In this document: piece by piece, positions 34,722 through 45,760 of the stretch
How the letters are laid out: each line of letters begins with the position of its first letter
How positions within the stretch are numbered: position 1 is the stretch's first letter
NCBI RefSeq assembly: GCF_000276665.1
Contig: NW_004955405.1
Span: 12,422,214-12,486,213, forward strand
From: Chinchilla lanigera
Taxonomy: Eukaryota; Chordata; Mammalia; Rodentia; Chinchillidae
Direction: 5' to 3'
Length of the DNA: 64,000 bases
Translations under genes and position numbers: made by a program
The notes under the pieces: generated by a model
The model's database searches: none
Told to the model about the DNA's origin: nothing
What the model saw: the letters and a program-made list of their open reading frames with translations, nothing else

Positions 34722-36007
34722 AACCTGGCATCTATGCTTTAAGAAAAGGTTATAATACAACTTATTTCTAAGCAAGGAATGACTGTCTGAGTTCCTATCA
34801 CTTTATAAGATTCCCCTCCTTTTATCAAGATTATTTTGAATGCCCCAATGTTAATAGACAAGAATGTGAAAAGTAAAAGTAATGATTTCAAGTGGTCAAA
34901 TATCAACGCATAAAAGAACTTTTTGCTCTTTTAAAAAAGAAAAAAAAGAAAATTTGAGATTAATGAAACTCCTACCTCAGTTGCTCTTTTAACAGCTTTA
35001 ATAATAAAAACCTCTGTAGCACTGTGCACCGCCAACACATACATCAGCTCACTGGGAAATAGAGCTAAGACATTTTGTTGCATATCTCCGAGTGTGCATC
35101 TCTACTGTCTTTTAAAAAGAGAGTCTAAAGAATATCACACTGACTAGATCATTCTGCCGGAAGCTCTCCTAAATCACAAATCTAAAGGATTTTTGGTAGA
35201 ATATATTTTTATGCTGAGCTGAATAACTTTTGTTGATTTACCGTTCATAAATTTAAGGGAGAGCACTTTGAAAATTTTTTTTTGTTTAGCTCTTTATATC
35301 TTACTTTGTTTAAATAAAAATATAGTGATCAGAGTCTTACTTTTATCAGTTTGTGTCATTTTTGTCCTTAAAAATGGAGATATGTGGGAATCCTCCCTCC
35401 AACCTCCTTCAAGAACACCTGTGTATAGTTAATACCTTTAATAATTTTATTTTTTCATCTGCAGATTTTATTTATAGCTGAGTGGTGGTGTTTTTAAGTG
35501 CTGTTAACAGTACACTAGCTCAATAATTTTATGTAAATTAGTTTGCTATACTGCTGCTACTTTTTCCCTTTCTATTCATTCATACGTTTTATTCATTTCA
35601 TTCATCCTACTTAATTGAAAGATTTAACAAGCACCCAAAATGAGCCATTCATTGTGCTAGTTTCTGTGGATTAAATCTCATGGGAATATTAGTATGGAAC
35701 TGCTGTATATCAGTTTCTTATATACATTGCATTTCATTTTAAATTTTTGGTTTCAATATGGATATGTTTAGAATTTTTTTCCTTTTCATTTTCGACTTAG
35801 TTGACCAGTCAGGCCCGTGTCAACAGTTGTTTGACCTTTTAAGTAGCAAAACCACAGAGCCATAAACTTACTCAGGCTCTTTATAAATATATACATATTT
35901 TTTAAAAATAAATTTTGGCCCAGTCAGTCTCAGAGAACTGACCAAATCCTGGAACAATAAGGACACTTACTTCCCTCAACTTCTTTTCTTCTCTTCCCTT
36001 TCCTCTT
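34722..36007. other. Unique AT-rich intron
   Basis: No element was recognised. Short A and T runs only. Confidence 0.4.
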
Positions 36008-36084
36008 AGTAGTTTTGGAGATGGAGCCCATGATATCATGCATGTTAGACAAACACTCGACCATCGTGCTATAACTCCAGCCCT
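36008..36084 (-). mobile_element. Old ID SINE
   Basis: The minus strand reads GGGCTGGAGTTATAGCACGA ... ATCATGGGCTCCATCTCC, a decayed version of the ID consensus. No target-site duplication is clear, consistent with an older age than the other copies. Confidence 0.7.
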
Positions 36085-36670
36085 TTTTAAAACAGTACGC
36101 AGCTCAGGCATGTATTCAGCATCTTCTCAGGCTTACTTAGCCACAGAGGCCATTTCTTTTGTTTAGGTGTCAAGTATCTTTTTGCTCAGGTAAATTCTGG
36201 TTTGAGTCCTGCTATTGTCTCTAAAATTTACAGCTTTGCTTGGATGATAGTTATCTACTCTGAAAAGCAAATTTTTGTTCTTTTGGTTGGAGTGGTGGTA
36301 TGATAGTATATTACCAAAATATTTTTTTCCTCAATTGTCTGATGAAAAGAGGTTTAGATCAACTATCCCTTCAGAACAAAATTTGGCATTCATTACATTG
36401 TGTTCCTAACTATCTACATAACTGGTGTGATGTGAAGTACTTGGCACATGATACACTATTCTTAATGAGCAATTAAAACCTAAAAACCTCTCTGAAAAAA
36501 GTTAGTTGCCCTACATTTCAGACTACAAGAAGCATTACTTTTTAAAACCTTTGACTTTATTTGACAGATGACAGGTACTGGTATCTCTTACTAGGCTTAT
36601 AAAAAACTTGGCTTCCCATTTGCTAAGCATCATATTAGCATCTCTTGATATCAAAATGATCAACTCTTTT

Positions 36671-36752
36671 CTTGTTTTGCTACCAGGAATCGAACTCAGG
36701 ACCTCGTGCTTGCCAAGTGGGCACTGATGCCACTGAGCTATATCTCCAGCCC
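36671..36752 (-). mobile_element. ID SINE (left arm of an inverted pair)
   Basis: The minus strand reads GGGCTGGAGATATAGCTCAG and has a short A-rich tail. The 20-base duplications TCAAAATGATCAACTCTTTT (36651-36670) and TCAAAATGACCAACTCCTTT (36753-36772) differ at two positions. Confidence 0.93.
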
Positions 36753-36797
36753 TCAAAATGACCAACTCCTTTTAGGGATTACTCTATATGGATTTGA

Positions 36798-36902
36798 GGA
36801 CTGGGGATATAGCTCAGTGGTACAAGCACCTGCCTGGCAAGTGCAAGGTCCTGAGTTTGATTCCCAGTACCAAAATAAAATAAAATAAAATAAAATAAAA
36901 AT
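36798..36902 (+). mobile_element. ID SINE with (AAAAT)n tail (right arm of an inverted pair)
   Basis: The + strand reads GACTGGGGATATAGCTCAGT, a B-box-like GAGTTTGATTCCC and CAGTACC, then a tail of about six TAAAA units. Imperfect target-site duplications TCTATATGGATTTG and TCTATATTCATTTG flank it. It is the only ID copy in the window in TRHDE orientation. Confidence 0.93.
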
Positions 36903-37617
36903 AATCTATATTCATTTGTTAATTTTTCACTAACAAACATTTATTGGATGCCCAGTTTTTGCAAGTTTCTCTGATGAAGATGAAACATCAAATGCTCTCA
37001 AAGCCTATTTCACCAATTGAGTCCTATTATAATACTTTTTTAATTTCCTAGAGGGAGATTAATCCTTTTTTTCGTCCCATGGATTCAGTATTTGACTGTG
37101 CCACTTAATGACTGCATCAACTTGCTGCTCTGTGTTGAAAGTATATAGAAATACCTGTGTTGGCATTTTGTAGGATAGTTTTAAGAGTTATTATTTTTAT
37201 CATTATTTAGTATTTGATACTCATTATTTTTAAGATTTAAAATTGTTTTCAGTACAGTACTTTGTGAGTAACATACCACATATGTTAATGGGAACAAAAA
37301 ATTACCTTTACATGACTTAGGTGCCACTTCCTTTTCTGAATGAGTTTGGGGTAGTAATGTTTTAACCCTTTCGCAGTTTATAAATGGATCGTTACTTCAG
37401 ATTCAGCCTCCTGAAGACTAACAATTTATAAATTACATAATCAACTTATTTTGAAATGCAATTAAGTATATATCTATTTATTGATATTCATTTATATTTA
37501 CTGATACTTATATTCATATATTAAATATATATATCATCAGATTGATTAATTTTCTGAGCTTTCAATACTGGAAATGTAATACAGTTGCTTGTAATACTTT
37601 ATTAACTATTTCAAGTT

Positions 37618-37822
37618 AAAAACTAGTGGCAGCGCTCCTGGGTCCGAGTGTGGGCCGGACTCATACCACCGCAATTCCCAGCCGAAAAGCGCGCACAGAG
37701 ACAGGTAGGCCNNNNNNNNNNNNNNNNNNNNNNNNNNNNNNNNNNNNNNNNNNNNNNNNNNNNNNNNNNNNNNNNNNNNNNNNNNNNNNNNNNNNNNNNN
37801 NNNNNNNNNNNAAAAACTAGTG
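37618..37822 (+). mobile_element. Probable L1-type insertion masked by an assembly gap
   Basis: AAAAACTAGTG occurs at 37618-37628 and again at 37812-37822. Directly after the first copy are 83 GC- and CpG-rich bases unlike the AT-rich intron, then 100 Ns, then the second copy. The first copy is preceded by TT, so the target reads TT/AAAAACTAGTG, an L1-endonuclease site. The layout (5' GC-rich end, body, A tail merging with an A-rich duplication) fits a + strand L1-dependent insertion whose body was not assembled. I do not recognise the 83 bases as a particular family. Confidence 0.6.
37712..37811. other. Assembly gap of exactly 100 N
   Basis: One hundred consecutive Ns. This round figure is commonly used for gaps of unknown length, so distances across it should not be trusted. 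Open frames spanning it are meaningless. Confidence 0.98.
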
Positions 37823-38462
37823 CCTTCCTTTCCATTAGAAACATAAAGACATCTCTGATCTGACACACACAAAGTTTTTATGTGGCAAAGTTATTTGACA
37901 AATTGACCATTTATATCACTGATGTGCCATTTTGTAAAAATCCAGTCGTTAAGTTACTAGGAATTTTTCCAGAATTAAGATTATTTGAATTATTTATTTC
38001 ACAAATTAAAATACTATAAAATTTGTAAGCCACTTGATAGCCATGTGAATAACTTCTGTGAGATGGTCAGTTCATCCTTTGGAATTATTCCAGAGCTGAA
38101 CGGTATGAGAAAGTTTCTATTAGAATTTAAACAAAAATGGAAACTGTTAAATGATTAGTCAATATCTACTTAAAAATACTCTGAATTAAGTACTACCCAG
38201 AAATATTAATGTGCCTTAATGAGTCTACCTTCTTTCAAAATATTAATGACTCTTCGTGATGGACATGAGAAATGAATGTGTACCTTTTTAAAATTTTTGG
38301 TTGGCAAACAATTTTATTGAAAAGTCTCATCAGCTTGTCAAAAAATTAAGCATAGAGAAGGAAAATATTCTTCCTGCCAAAGCACAGACAGTATTATTGA
38401 AAAGATGAAGGAAAAATGTTGTATGTCTGTTAATGTTTCCCTCCTTTTAACTTTTAAAAAAA

Positions 38463-38512
38463 AAATTACTTTGGGTAAGTCCCTAAAGATAGATACTTAC
38501 CCAAAGTAATTT
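38463..38512. repeat. Perfect 18-bp inverted repeat (hairpin)
   Basis: Arms AAATTACTTTGGGTAAGT (38463-38480) and ACTTACCCAAAGTAATTT (38495-38512) are exact reverse complements separated by 14 bases. It lies about 50 bases inside the left end of the retrocopy. Confidence 0.97.
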
Positions 38513-38549
38513 AAATCATAAATAATAGTTGTATTTATATTATATAATA

Positions 38550-39656
38550 GTTGGAATTTAATTATTTGAGGAACTTCCATACTGTTTCCCATGATGTTTG
38601 TACTAATTTACATTCCCAACAAGAATATTCCAGGGTTCTCTTTCCTATACATTCTCATTAACATTTGTGACCTTTCACTTTTATGATGATAGGTGATCCT
38701 CCATAATATCTCACTTGCATTTCCTTAATGATTAATGATTTGATCATTCATGTGTTTTCTTTGGAGAAATGTCTACTCAATTATTAACTAGGATTATTAT
38801 TATTTTTTACTACTGAGCTGTTTGATTTTTTTATATATTGGATTAACTCTTACCAGATACAGATGCTCCTCAGTTGATAATGGGAGTGCATCTCAATAAG
38901 CGCATCATAAGGTGAAAATATCAAGTCACAAAATATATTCAATACACCTAACCTACCAAACATCCTAGTTCACCAGCACATTCCACTGTGTAGATTATCA
39001 GCTGTATCGATTGTTTATTCTCATGATTGTGTGGTTAACAAGATTACAGTTTACTGCTACTACACAGTACTGAGTGTTTCACACTACATAGAGTTCACCC
39101 CAGAGACGGTCAAAATGTAAAGTGTGTTTTCCACTGCATATGTGCTACTTTCTTACTATCATAAAGCAAAATTAAAAACAGTACGTTGAAGACCATATGC
39201 ATATGGTTTGCCAATTTTTTCCCATTCCATGGATTCCTTTTCCATTTTATCAAAGTTTTCCTTGTATAGAAGTTTTCTCAGTTTGTCATAATCCCACTTG
39301 TTTGTTTATTTATTTGCTACCTGTGGTACATCAAAAACGTCATTGTCAAAACCAAGATAGGAGCTTTCCTGCTGATTTTGTAGTAGGACTGTTCCAGTTT
39401 CAGGTTTCACGTTGAAATCTTTAATCTGCAATCATTGTATCTCCAATTTGAAATTCTGTGTAATTTTTATTGTTTTTGTGTTATTTTATTTTTGTCTTTG
39501 TTGTCATTTTGTTTTCTTTTCTCTTTAAAATAAAAAAACCCCTTTAATTAATTTCGAGTTGCATTTTGAGGGCCCTGTAACGTAGGGATCCAGTTTCATT
39601 TGTTTGCATGTGCTTATCATTTGGTCAGCACTGCTCATTAAAGAGACTAAACTCTC
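38550..39656 (-). mobile_element. L1 ORF2 3' fragment interrupted by a DNA transposon
   Basis: Left part: GAACTTCCATACTGTTTCCC, TTTACATTCCCAACAAGAAT, TATATATTGGATTAACTCTT. Right part: CATATGGTTTGCCAATTTTT, CATAATCCCACTTGTTTGTT, AGTTTCATTTGTTTGCATGT, CATTAAAGAGACTAAACTCT. These are consecutive antisense blocks of the L1 ORF2 end, continuous across the transposon at 38860-39195. Confidence 0.85.
38860..39195. mobile_element. Tigger/mariner-type DNA transposon with TA target site
   Basis: The element starts CAGATGCTCCTCAGTTGATA and ends near AGTACGTTGAAGACCAT, which resembles the reversed start. TA dinucleotides flank it inside L1 sequence. Internal AATACACCTAACCTACCAAA matches a known mammalian Tigger-type MITE from memory. 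It is 336 bp and non-coding. Confidence 0.65.
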
Positions 39657-39684
39657 AAAAAAAAAAAAAAAAAGATGAAGGAAG

Positions 39685-42559
39685 TCGTACCTATCAGAAA
39701 TGTAAATCTATGGATAGGATCCTGAAGTGACACTCCGCAAGAGCAGGAAGGAGTTCATGCTAACTAGGACAGGGGAAGAAGTAAGTCCCTCGCTAGATGG
39801 AATGCTTCCTTAGGTTAGAGGCTATTTCACAGCATTTCTCAGCACCAAACTGTGGCATATATGAAGTATTCAGCAACAAAAGTCTAGCCAAAAGTGTACA
39901 GAAAATTATGGAGTGAAGGTGAACAGATCACTTATGAAAGGTTATAACATCTATGCCTACTGAAAAGGATATTGAGATTATAAATTGTTAGAATACTAGA
40001 AATTATATTGGATAAGTGTTTGAAAGAAAGAATAAAGGTGTCAGAAATCCACAAAAACAAAGGGAAACTCAGTGATGTGCAGTTTTTGAGGGTTAGGAAA
40101 GCCCATGGCATGTGAAAAATACTATTCACAGTGACTTTTTTGAGGGGGACGCTAGCATTAGAAGGAGCTATTAGACAATCTACTCAAATTACTACTTTGA
40201 ATGACATTATGTGACACACATACGTGTTTGTTCAGTAAGACAGGATTACCATAATTAATGAAAACATGAAAGATAGTAACTTCTGCCATATCGATATTAT
40301 TGCATATTTATAGTTCTTTAAAAAAGTCTGTGGCGTGTGGTTGTATGTAACGCACTGCATTTTGTGTTCCAGCTTAGCATTTTCCCTTAGCTGTATCACA
40401 TCTTGGGTAATATGAGACATGACACATTCAGCTTGGATGCTAAAAACAAAACATCCGCAGCTGAAGGATGTCGTCACTGAAGAGATTCACAGTGTAACCT
40501 ACTTTCTCCTTGTTTGTTTGCGAGCATTGTGCCTCATAAAGAAATGTGCAGAGGCTTATCTGGGGTTATGGGAGGCTTATCAAATCATCCAAGATATTCT
40601 TGTAGAAATATAATTGCCTTTGTAGTGTATGCATTGATTAAGATTTCTTAAAGAATTTGTGGTTTGGCAGTAGATGAAATATCGCTAATAGTTAAAGGTA
40701 TAAGAACGTAAAAAACATTATTTTACTTACTTTTAAGGTTTATGTGAAATCCCACAATAATGTTACATCAATAGAGATGTTTTCAGTTTTGTGTTTCTGT
40801 GATGCTTTCTGTGAAAGGTTATTCACATAAATATAGAGAGAAACTTTTTGGTATATTGCTTGTTTCATTGTGGACATCAGTGATGATTATTTGAAATTTA
40901 TTCCTAAATGCCTACTGTATATAGGTGTATTTTCACAAGTTTGATTTTAATATAAATACTGTAACAAGCTGCACAAGAACAAGATTAAAATCTTAGGCAT
41001 GTGTATTTTAAACATGAGATTTAGAAATGTTAATTTAAAAATACATTTCTATATGAAAGCAGCATTTGTTTTCACTATCTCTACTTTTATCTCTTCTGTC
41101 AGTATGATTTAGTTATGCATAAAATATGAACTAGTCAACTAAATGGTGATACAATTCTTCATAAGTAAATCTCTGTAAGTATTGACTGGAAAGCTGAAAA
41201 TACTTTCAGGTATTTTGGAACCTTACAAAAATATGATAGTAATATAAAATTTATAGAGTAAAGATATCTTAATGACATAGGAAACTTATTGTACAAATAA
41301 TTTCTCAGATAGTTTTTACAAATATGATGATGTATTATATTCTTACACAAGGTGATAGCTGCAACATTACTTTGCTACCATTTTATATGGATAAAACCTG
41401 ATTGAAAGATCCTCCTATATATTAACTTTTCTTCTTTGAATTCTTGATCAGATCCCTCTGCTTTAACCTCTTTGCGTGATTTGAATCGGTCATGGAAAAT
41501 AAGTATAAAAATTCCAGCTCTGCAATGCTAGGTATACCTGTATCTATTTTTCTACTCTTCCATAGCAAGAGGTTCAGTTTACTATGGATTCATGTGGCGT
41601 ACTATTTACCCTATAGAATGGTAATTTTTTTTCACATGGTAGTACCAAGTTTTTAGACAGGTAAATCACAAATTACATGTTATGTTTTATTTCTTCTTTT
41701 TATGATCAATCAGTTGAGGTTCAATCAACACAGTCACAGAAACTGAAAGCATTTGTATTCATAACTTTATTTCTATTTTCTGCTCTTACAGAGCTCCCTA
41801 AAGCTACTAACACTGAATCATCACATGGCATTAACAAGCTGCAGACAGTACACAGGCCTCACTTGTGTTCTCCCAAACTGTAGCACAGGACTTCCTGTGC
41901 AGAAAACAGGCAGTGAGTGTGTGAAATTAGATTATATTGCTCAAATAATTTCAGTGAGGCACTATTATTGTGTGAGTTTAAAAATGCAAAACTGCCTTTA
42001 TGTCTATGTGAGGGAACATTATGAGCATTGAAAACTGGAATCAAATATTGTTTTACATAAACTTGAAATTACGGAGAAAAGAAAATATTTGCGTATATGT
42101 AAACCTATATATGCTTATATATCTAAATACATACCTATATACACATTTATGTCTATATTTCTGTTTATATCAGTATTTGATCATAGTTTTTGGGATTTCA
42201 AAGGAAATACCTTGTATGATCACCACTGATTAAGATAAAATTTAACTATATTTTAGAGATATAATTGATACACTTTGTGATCACAAAGATAAAGCCCATG
42301 TTGCACAGTACTTGTTCATAATTGTCCAATGTGATCCTAGTTCTCAGTTTCCAGTTGCTCATCAGTCAGTTCACTTCCTCACTGTTTGTTCATACTTCTT
42401 TATCTGTGGGTTGGATGACATCACTTCCAAACTCCAGCTTCCTGACTTGGCAGAGACAATCCCTGATGATTTTTTCCGTGTCTATCTCTTCATGCTTATT
42501 ACTAGTAATTCATCCCATGCCTTTTGCCACACCAGATTCTGTGGATGCGCCTCAAAACC
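39685..42559. other. Unique AT-rich intron
   Basis: No repeat family was recognised. AT-rich low-complexity sequence lies around 42090-42160. Confidence 0.4.
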
Positions 42560-42935
42560 ATGCTGAAAGATCTCCTTGACTTTTCCATGAATCCATTTTG
42601 GTCTCAAGTACCCTTTTCTCTGATTTCTTTCTAGAGAACTCAAATCATCCTTAAAAATTCAGTTTAAACTGTCACCTCCGAAGCTTTTCCTGTCCTCACT
42701 CAGGCAGAACAAATTACAGCCTTCTTGGTGTGTTTGCACTATGTCCTGAACCTGTTTACAATTTTACTTCAAAACAGTTTGTATTTTAATATTTGTTTTC
42801 ATCTTTGCCCCTCCTACTAAAGTCTTTGAATGTAGACGTCATGTTTTTGTGTCTGTCTGTCCTTGGAACTAGCCATACCAGCTTAGATATAGCAGTACTT
42901 AATAAATATTTGCAGAGTAGATTCACTTGTTCAAT
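42560..42935 (+). mobile_element. L2 LINE 3' end
   Basis: ATTCAGTTTAAACTGTCACC, GAAGCTTTTCCTGTCCTCAC, CTACTAAAGTCTTTGAATGT, CAGTACTTAATAAATATTTG follow the L2 3'-end order, including the final 'aataaatattt'. Confidence 0.75.
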
Positions 42936-42954
42936 CTTTGCATCACACGTGATT

Positions 42955-43030
42955 ACAAATGAGGATGTCAGGGTATAAAAAGTTTGAGCAACTTGCTCAA
43001 GGTCATGCAGCGAGTGAATGGCGGACATGC
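42955..43030 (-). mobile_element. MIR SINE fragment
   Basis: GAGCAACTTGCTCAAGGTCA followed by TGCAGCGAGTGAATGGCGGA matches the antisense MIR core (aacttgcccaaggtcacacagc). Confidence 0.65.
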
Positions 43031-43849
43031 TTTTCCACTTCAGGGCTCCTTCACCAACTTTGCAGCAGTCTACTGGTCTTTTCTCCCAGGAATACTGGAA
43101 GAGTCATTTATGTTCAGATCCATCCTCCTAGAAAATTAATTGAGTTCTTGTGACTGCTCTGATGCAACCCATGTCTGTCTTGAGACTTTCCTTTTCCTTT
43201 TTTTTTCTCTGTGCCTGTGTATACCCCAACACTACTTGAATTGGCCCAGTCTTCGATCTCATCTTCTTTTCTCTGGTTTGATGTATTTTTCTTTGATCAC
43301 TATTCAGATAGCTCTCTGATTTTTTTTTTTGTCTGTCTTTTCTAGTGTCAAAGTATCTGCCTCACGTTGCTCTTCACTAAAATTAGTTAGCATTCCTGTT
43401 GGAACCTGCTGTACCTTTACCTTTGCTTGTCTTCCCACCCATCTCCCATGATTGCGGGGAGACCAGCCACGTTTTCTTTTAACTCCTTAGACTTTACCAT
43501 AGTGAGGCAGAAGCTGTATTGAGATATTCAGAGATATAATTTCTCAGCTGTATTTGACGCTATGAGAAGAATTCTTAACTCTCTTCGCATCTTATCCTGA
43601 ATACCAATATATGAAATGCTCATATATAAGTAGTTTTTATAAGGGATGAATTCTTTTTGAAACTTCATATACATATATATGTGTTGCCCAAAGAATTTTC
43701 ACCCTTGCTTCTTAGACTCAGGCTTATCCTTTCAGGTACACGTTGCACACCTCTTTTGCATGCTCCCTGTGATTGTCCTTGTAACATGCCTAAAACTGAT
43801 ATTTTCTCTCATTTTTTTATTTTAAAGAGAATAAAATATAACAAAATAA

Positions 43850-44160
43850 GAAAGATATATATGCACCCATGTTTATAGCAGCACAATTTGTCATAGCTAA
43901 ATCTTGGAAACAACCCAAATGCCCATCAACTGAGGAATGGATAAAAAAGATGTGGTATTTTTATACAGTGGAGTATTACTTAGCTATAAAGAAAGATAAA
44001 CTCGAGGCTTTTATAGGTAAATGGATGCAACTAGAGACCATACTCATAAGTGAAATAAATCAGAACCACATATGTAAACATCATATTGTCTCCCTAGTGT
44101 AGGAACATGAAACAGTACATAAAACCCAAAAGGTACAGTAGATATTGTGAAAGGGAAAAA
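43850..44160 (+). mobile_element. L1 3' fragment (ORF2 end)
   Basis: Sense L1 ORF2 end: CACCCATGTTTATAGCAGCA, CAACCCAAATGCCCATCAAC, GGAGTATTACTTAGCTATAA, AAATGGATGCAACTAGAGAC, CATAAGTGAAATAAATCAGA. The 77-codon frame at 43869-44102 is part of ORF2. Confidence 0.9.
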
Positions 44161-44399
44161 AATTGCTCAAAGGGATACTACTGATCTTTTTAGTTTGTAT
44201 TCCACATTACATCTTTTCCACTTTTCCATGTCTGTCAATACTCTCTTATTTTTTAAAATTCCATCAATTGTAAAAGCCAGCAATTTGTTCATACTTTCCA
44301 TCCATTTTTTTAGAGGACCAGGACATCAAGTCGTCAGTATTTTTGATTTCTCATTCTAAGAATCTCTCAGACCCAGCTGTCCTTCAGCAATACTTTGTC

Positions 44400-44940
44400 C
44401 TAATGTGTCATTACCACCTTCCCTTTTAGTACAATAGTCTCTTCCTGCCTCCTGGCTCCAGATGTATCAAGCCACCCTGTACCCAAAGATAAACTAGTGT
44501 TCCTAGGACACTCCTCTTATTTCATCATCATGCTTGTCACTCTTCATTTGTTAAGAACGAAGTCTTCAACCTGATAACTGAGGATTCAGGGGGGCTTTTT
44601 CTGCATGTTTCCTCTGCTCTGGACTTGCCCTATTAGCTGCTCCTGTCCCCATTTTTCTGAGTAACCCTTTATCTTTCAAAAGTTCACTTTCTCCCCTGTG
44701 AAGCCTTTCTGAAATAATCTACCATCCTCTGTGCTATGGTACAGTTTGCAGTTTTTCTATATTTCTATTGTACCTTTACTTCTGCTCTTGAGTTCTTTAA
44801 GGTTAAAACCTAAAGTTTAGACATCTGTTTAGTCCCTAACCATAACACAGTTTGTGACATAAAGCAGATATTCTATAACACAGTTTGTGACATAAAGCAG
44901 ATAATCTATATTTACTAAAGGAACGAATAAAGAAAATGGT
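44400..44940 (+). mobile_element. L2 LINE remnant with an internal tandem duplication
   Basis: CCCCTGTGAAGCCTTTCTGA, CTGTGCTATGGTACAGTTTG and TTTACTAAAGGAACGAATAA follow L2 order. A 33-bp unit is duplicated in tandem at 44842-44907. Confidence 0.55.
44842..44907. repeat. 33-bp tandem duplication
   Basis: The unit starting ATAACACAGTTTGTGACATA occurs at 44842-44874 and 44875-44907, nearly identical. Confidence 0.95.
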
Positions 44941-44979
44941 AGCTTGATGGTATGTTTATCAATGCTGTACGTTTACACT

Positions 44980-45037
44980 CATTTATTTTTCTCATGAATA
45001 GTTATTATCATTTATTTTTCTTGTGAATAGTTCTCCA
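44980..45037. repeat. 29-bp tandem duplication
   Basis: CATTTATTTTTCTCATGAAT (44980) and CATTTATTTTTCTTGTGAAT (45009) start two adjacent units. Confidence 0.85.
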
Positions 45038-45346
45038 AAAATTCATGTGTAGTGTATTTATAAAATAAGTGAAACTAAAATGATGTATTTGATATTATTG
45101 TACCTGTTTAAATGAGGTTATATGTGCACAAGACCTCTGCACAATGTCTACACTAAGGTGGTAGGATTAAGGTTACTGTTAACACTGTATTTCTTTTAAA
45201 CAGATTTTTAAGTTCTCCTTTTTGTTTCATTGTGTTACTTTTTGAAAGTCATAGGTAACTAAACATGGTGACCTAAAAATGTGAAGTATAATAAAAAGTA
45301 ATCATTGAACATTCACTAAAAGTATACTTTTCCCTGAGTAAATAGG

Positions 45347-45348
<2 letters not shown>

Positions 45349-45390
<42 letters not shown>
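45349..45390. repeat. (CA)n microsatellite
   Basis: Twenty-one uninterrupted CA dinucleotides. Confidence 0.97.
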
Positions 45391-45396
<6 letters not shown>

Positions 45397-45760
45397 TACA
45401 CATGCCCATCTCACATACCAAACTTAAAGGTTCATTGGTAAGGTAAAGATCTTCCAGAAAACGTACAGAAAAATTGAGTAATTGTGTTTTACAGAATTTT
45501 TTTCTTAAACTCCCTTTAACACTTCTCCCTTGTCGTAGAAAACTATTATTTCATTCATTACGGTAAAGTATTTTGCTTTATCCTTGATGCGACCTGAGAG
45601 CTAGGATATCTCTTATTTCATTTTAGAACTCAGTCTCAGCAAATAATCTGTACTTAACAATTTTCACAATTGTTATTGCTGACATTGATATTGATAATGA
45701 TGAGAGCTCTAACCAGGCCTGATGAGCTATGATCACTGCTTATTTAATAGTTATACAGGC

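Larger units (their letters stand above)
38400..39684 (+). mobile_element. Polyadenylated retrocopy containing antisense L1 and a DNA transposon
   Basis: AAAAGATGAAGGAA occurs at 38400-38413 and 39671-39684. The enclosed 1.26 kb ends on the right in an A-run (about 39657-39670), preceded 17 bases upstream by ATTAAA. The first repeat follows TTG, compatible with L1-endonuclease nicking. The insert therefore looks like a + strand retrocopy of a polyadenylated RNA. Its content is not a recognised gene: it carries antisense L1 ORF2 sequence and a Tigger-like element. Confidence 0.7.

Noticed and set aside
36798..36877. tRNA gene, because A- and B-box-like motifs are present
   Set aside because: No cloverleaf is maintained and an (AAAAT)n tail and target-site duplications show an ID SINE.
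37606..37872. Open frames crossing the N gap
   Set aside because: They exist only because N codons are read as open.
41672..42044. Possible extra exon from overlapping 61-68 codon frames
   Set aside because: No family match and no need for an exon: the three TRHDE exons are contiguous in the family protein.
43869..44102. 77-codon frame resembling a conserved protein
   Set aside because: It is the end of L1 ORF2.
44842..44907. CRISPR-like direct repeats
   Set aside because: Only two tandem copies without spacers, in a mammalian L2 remnant.
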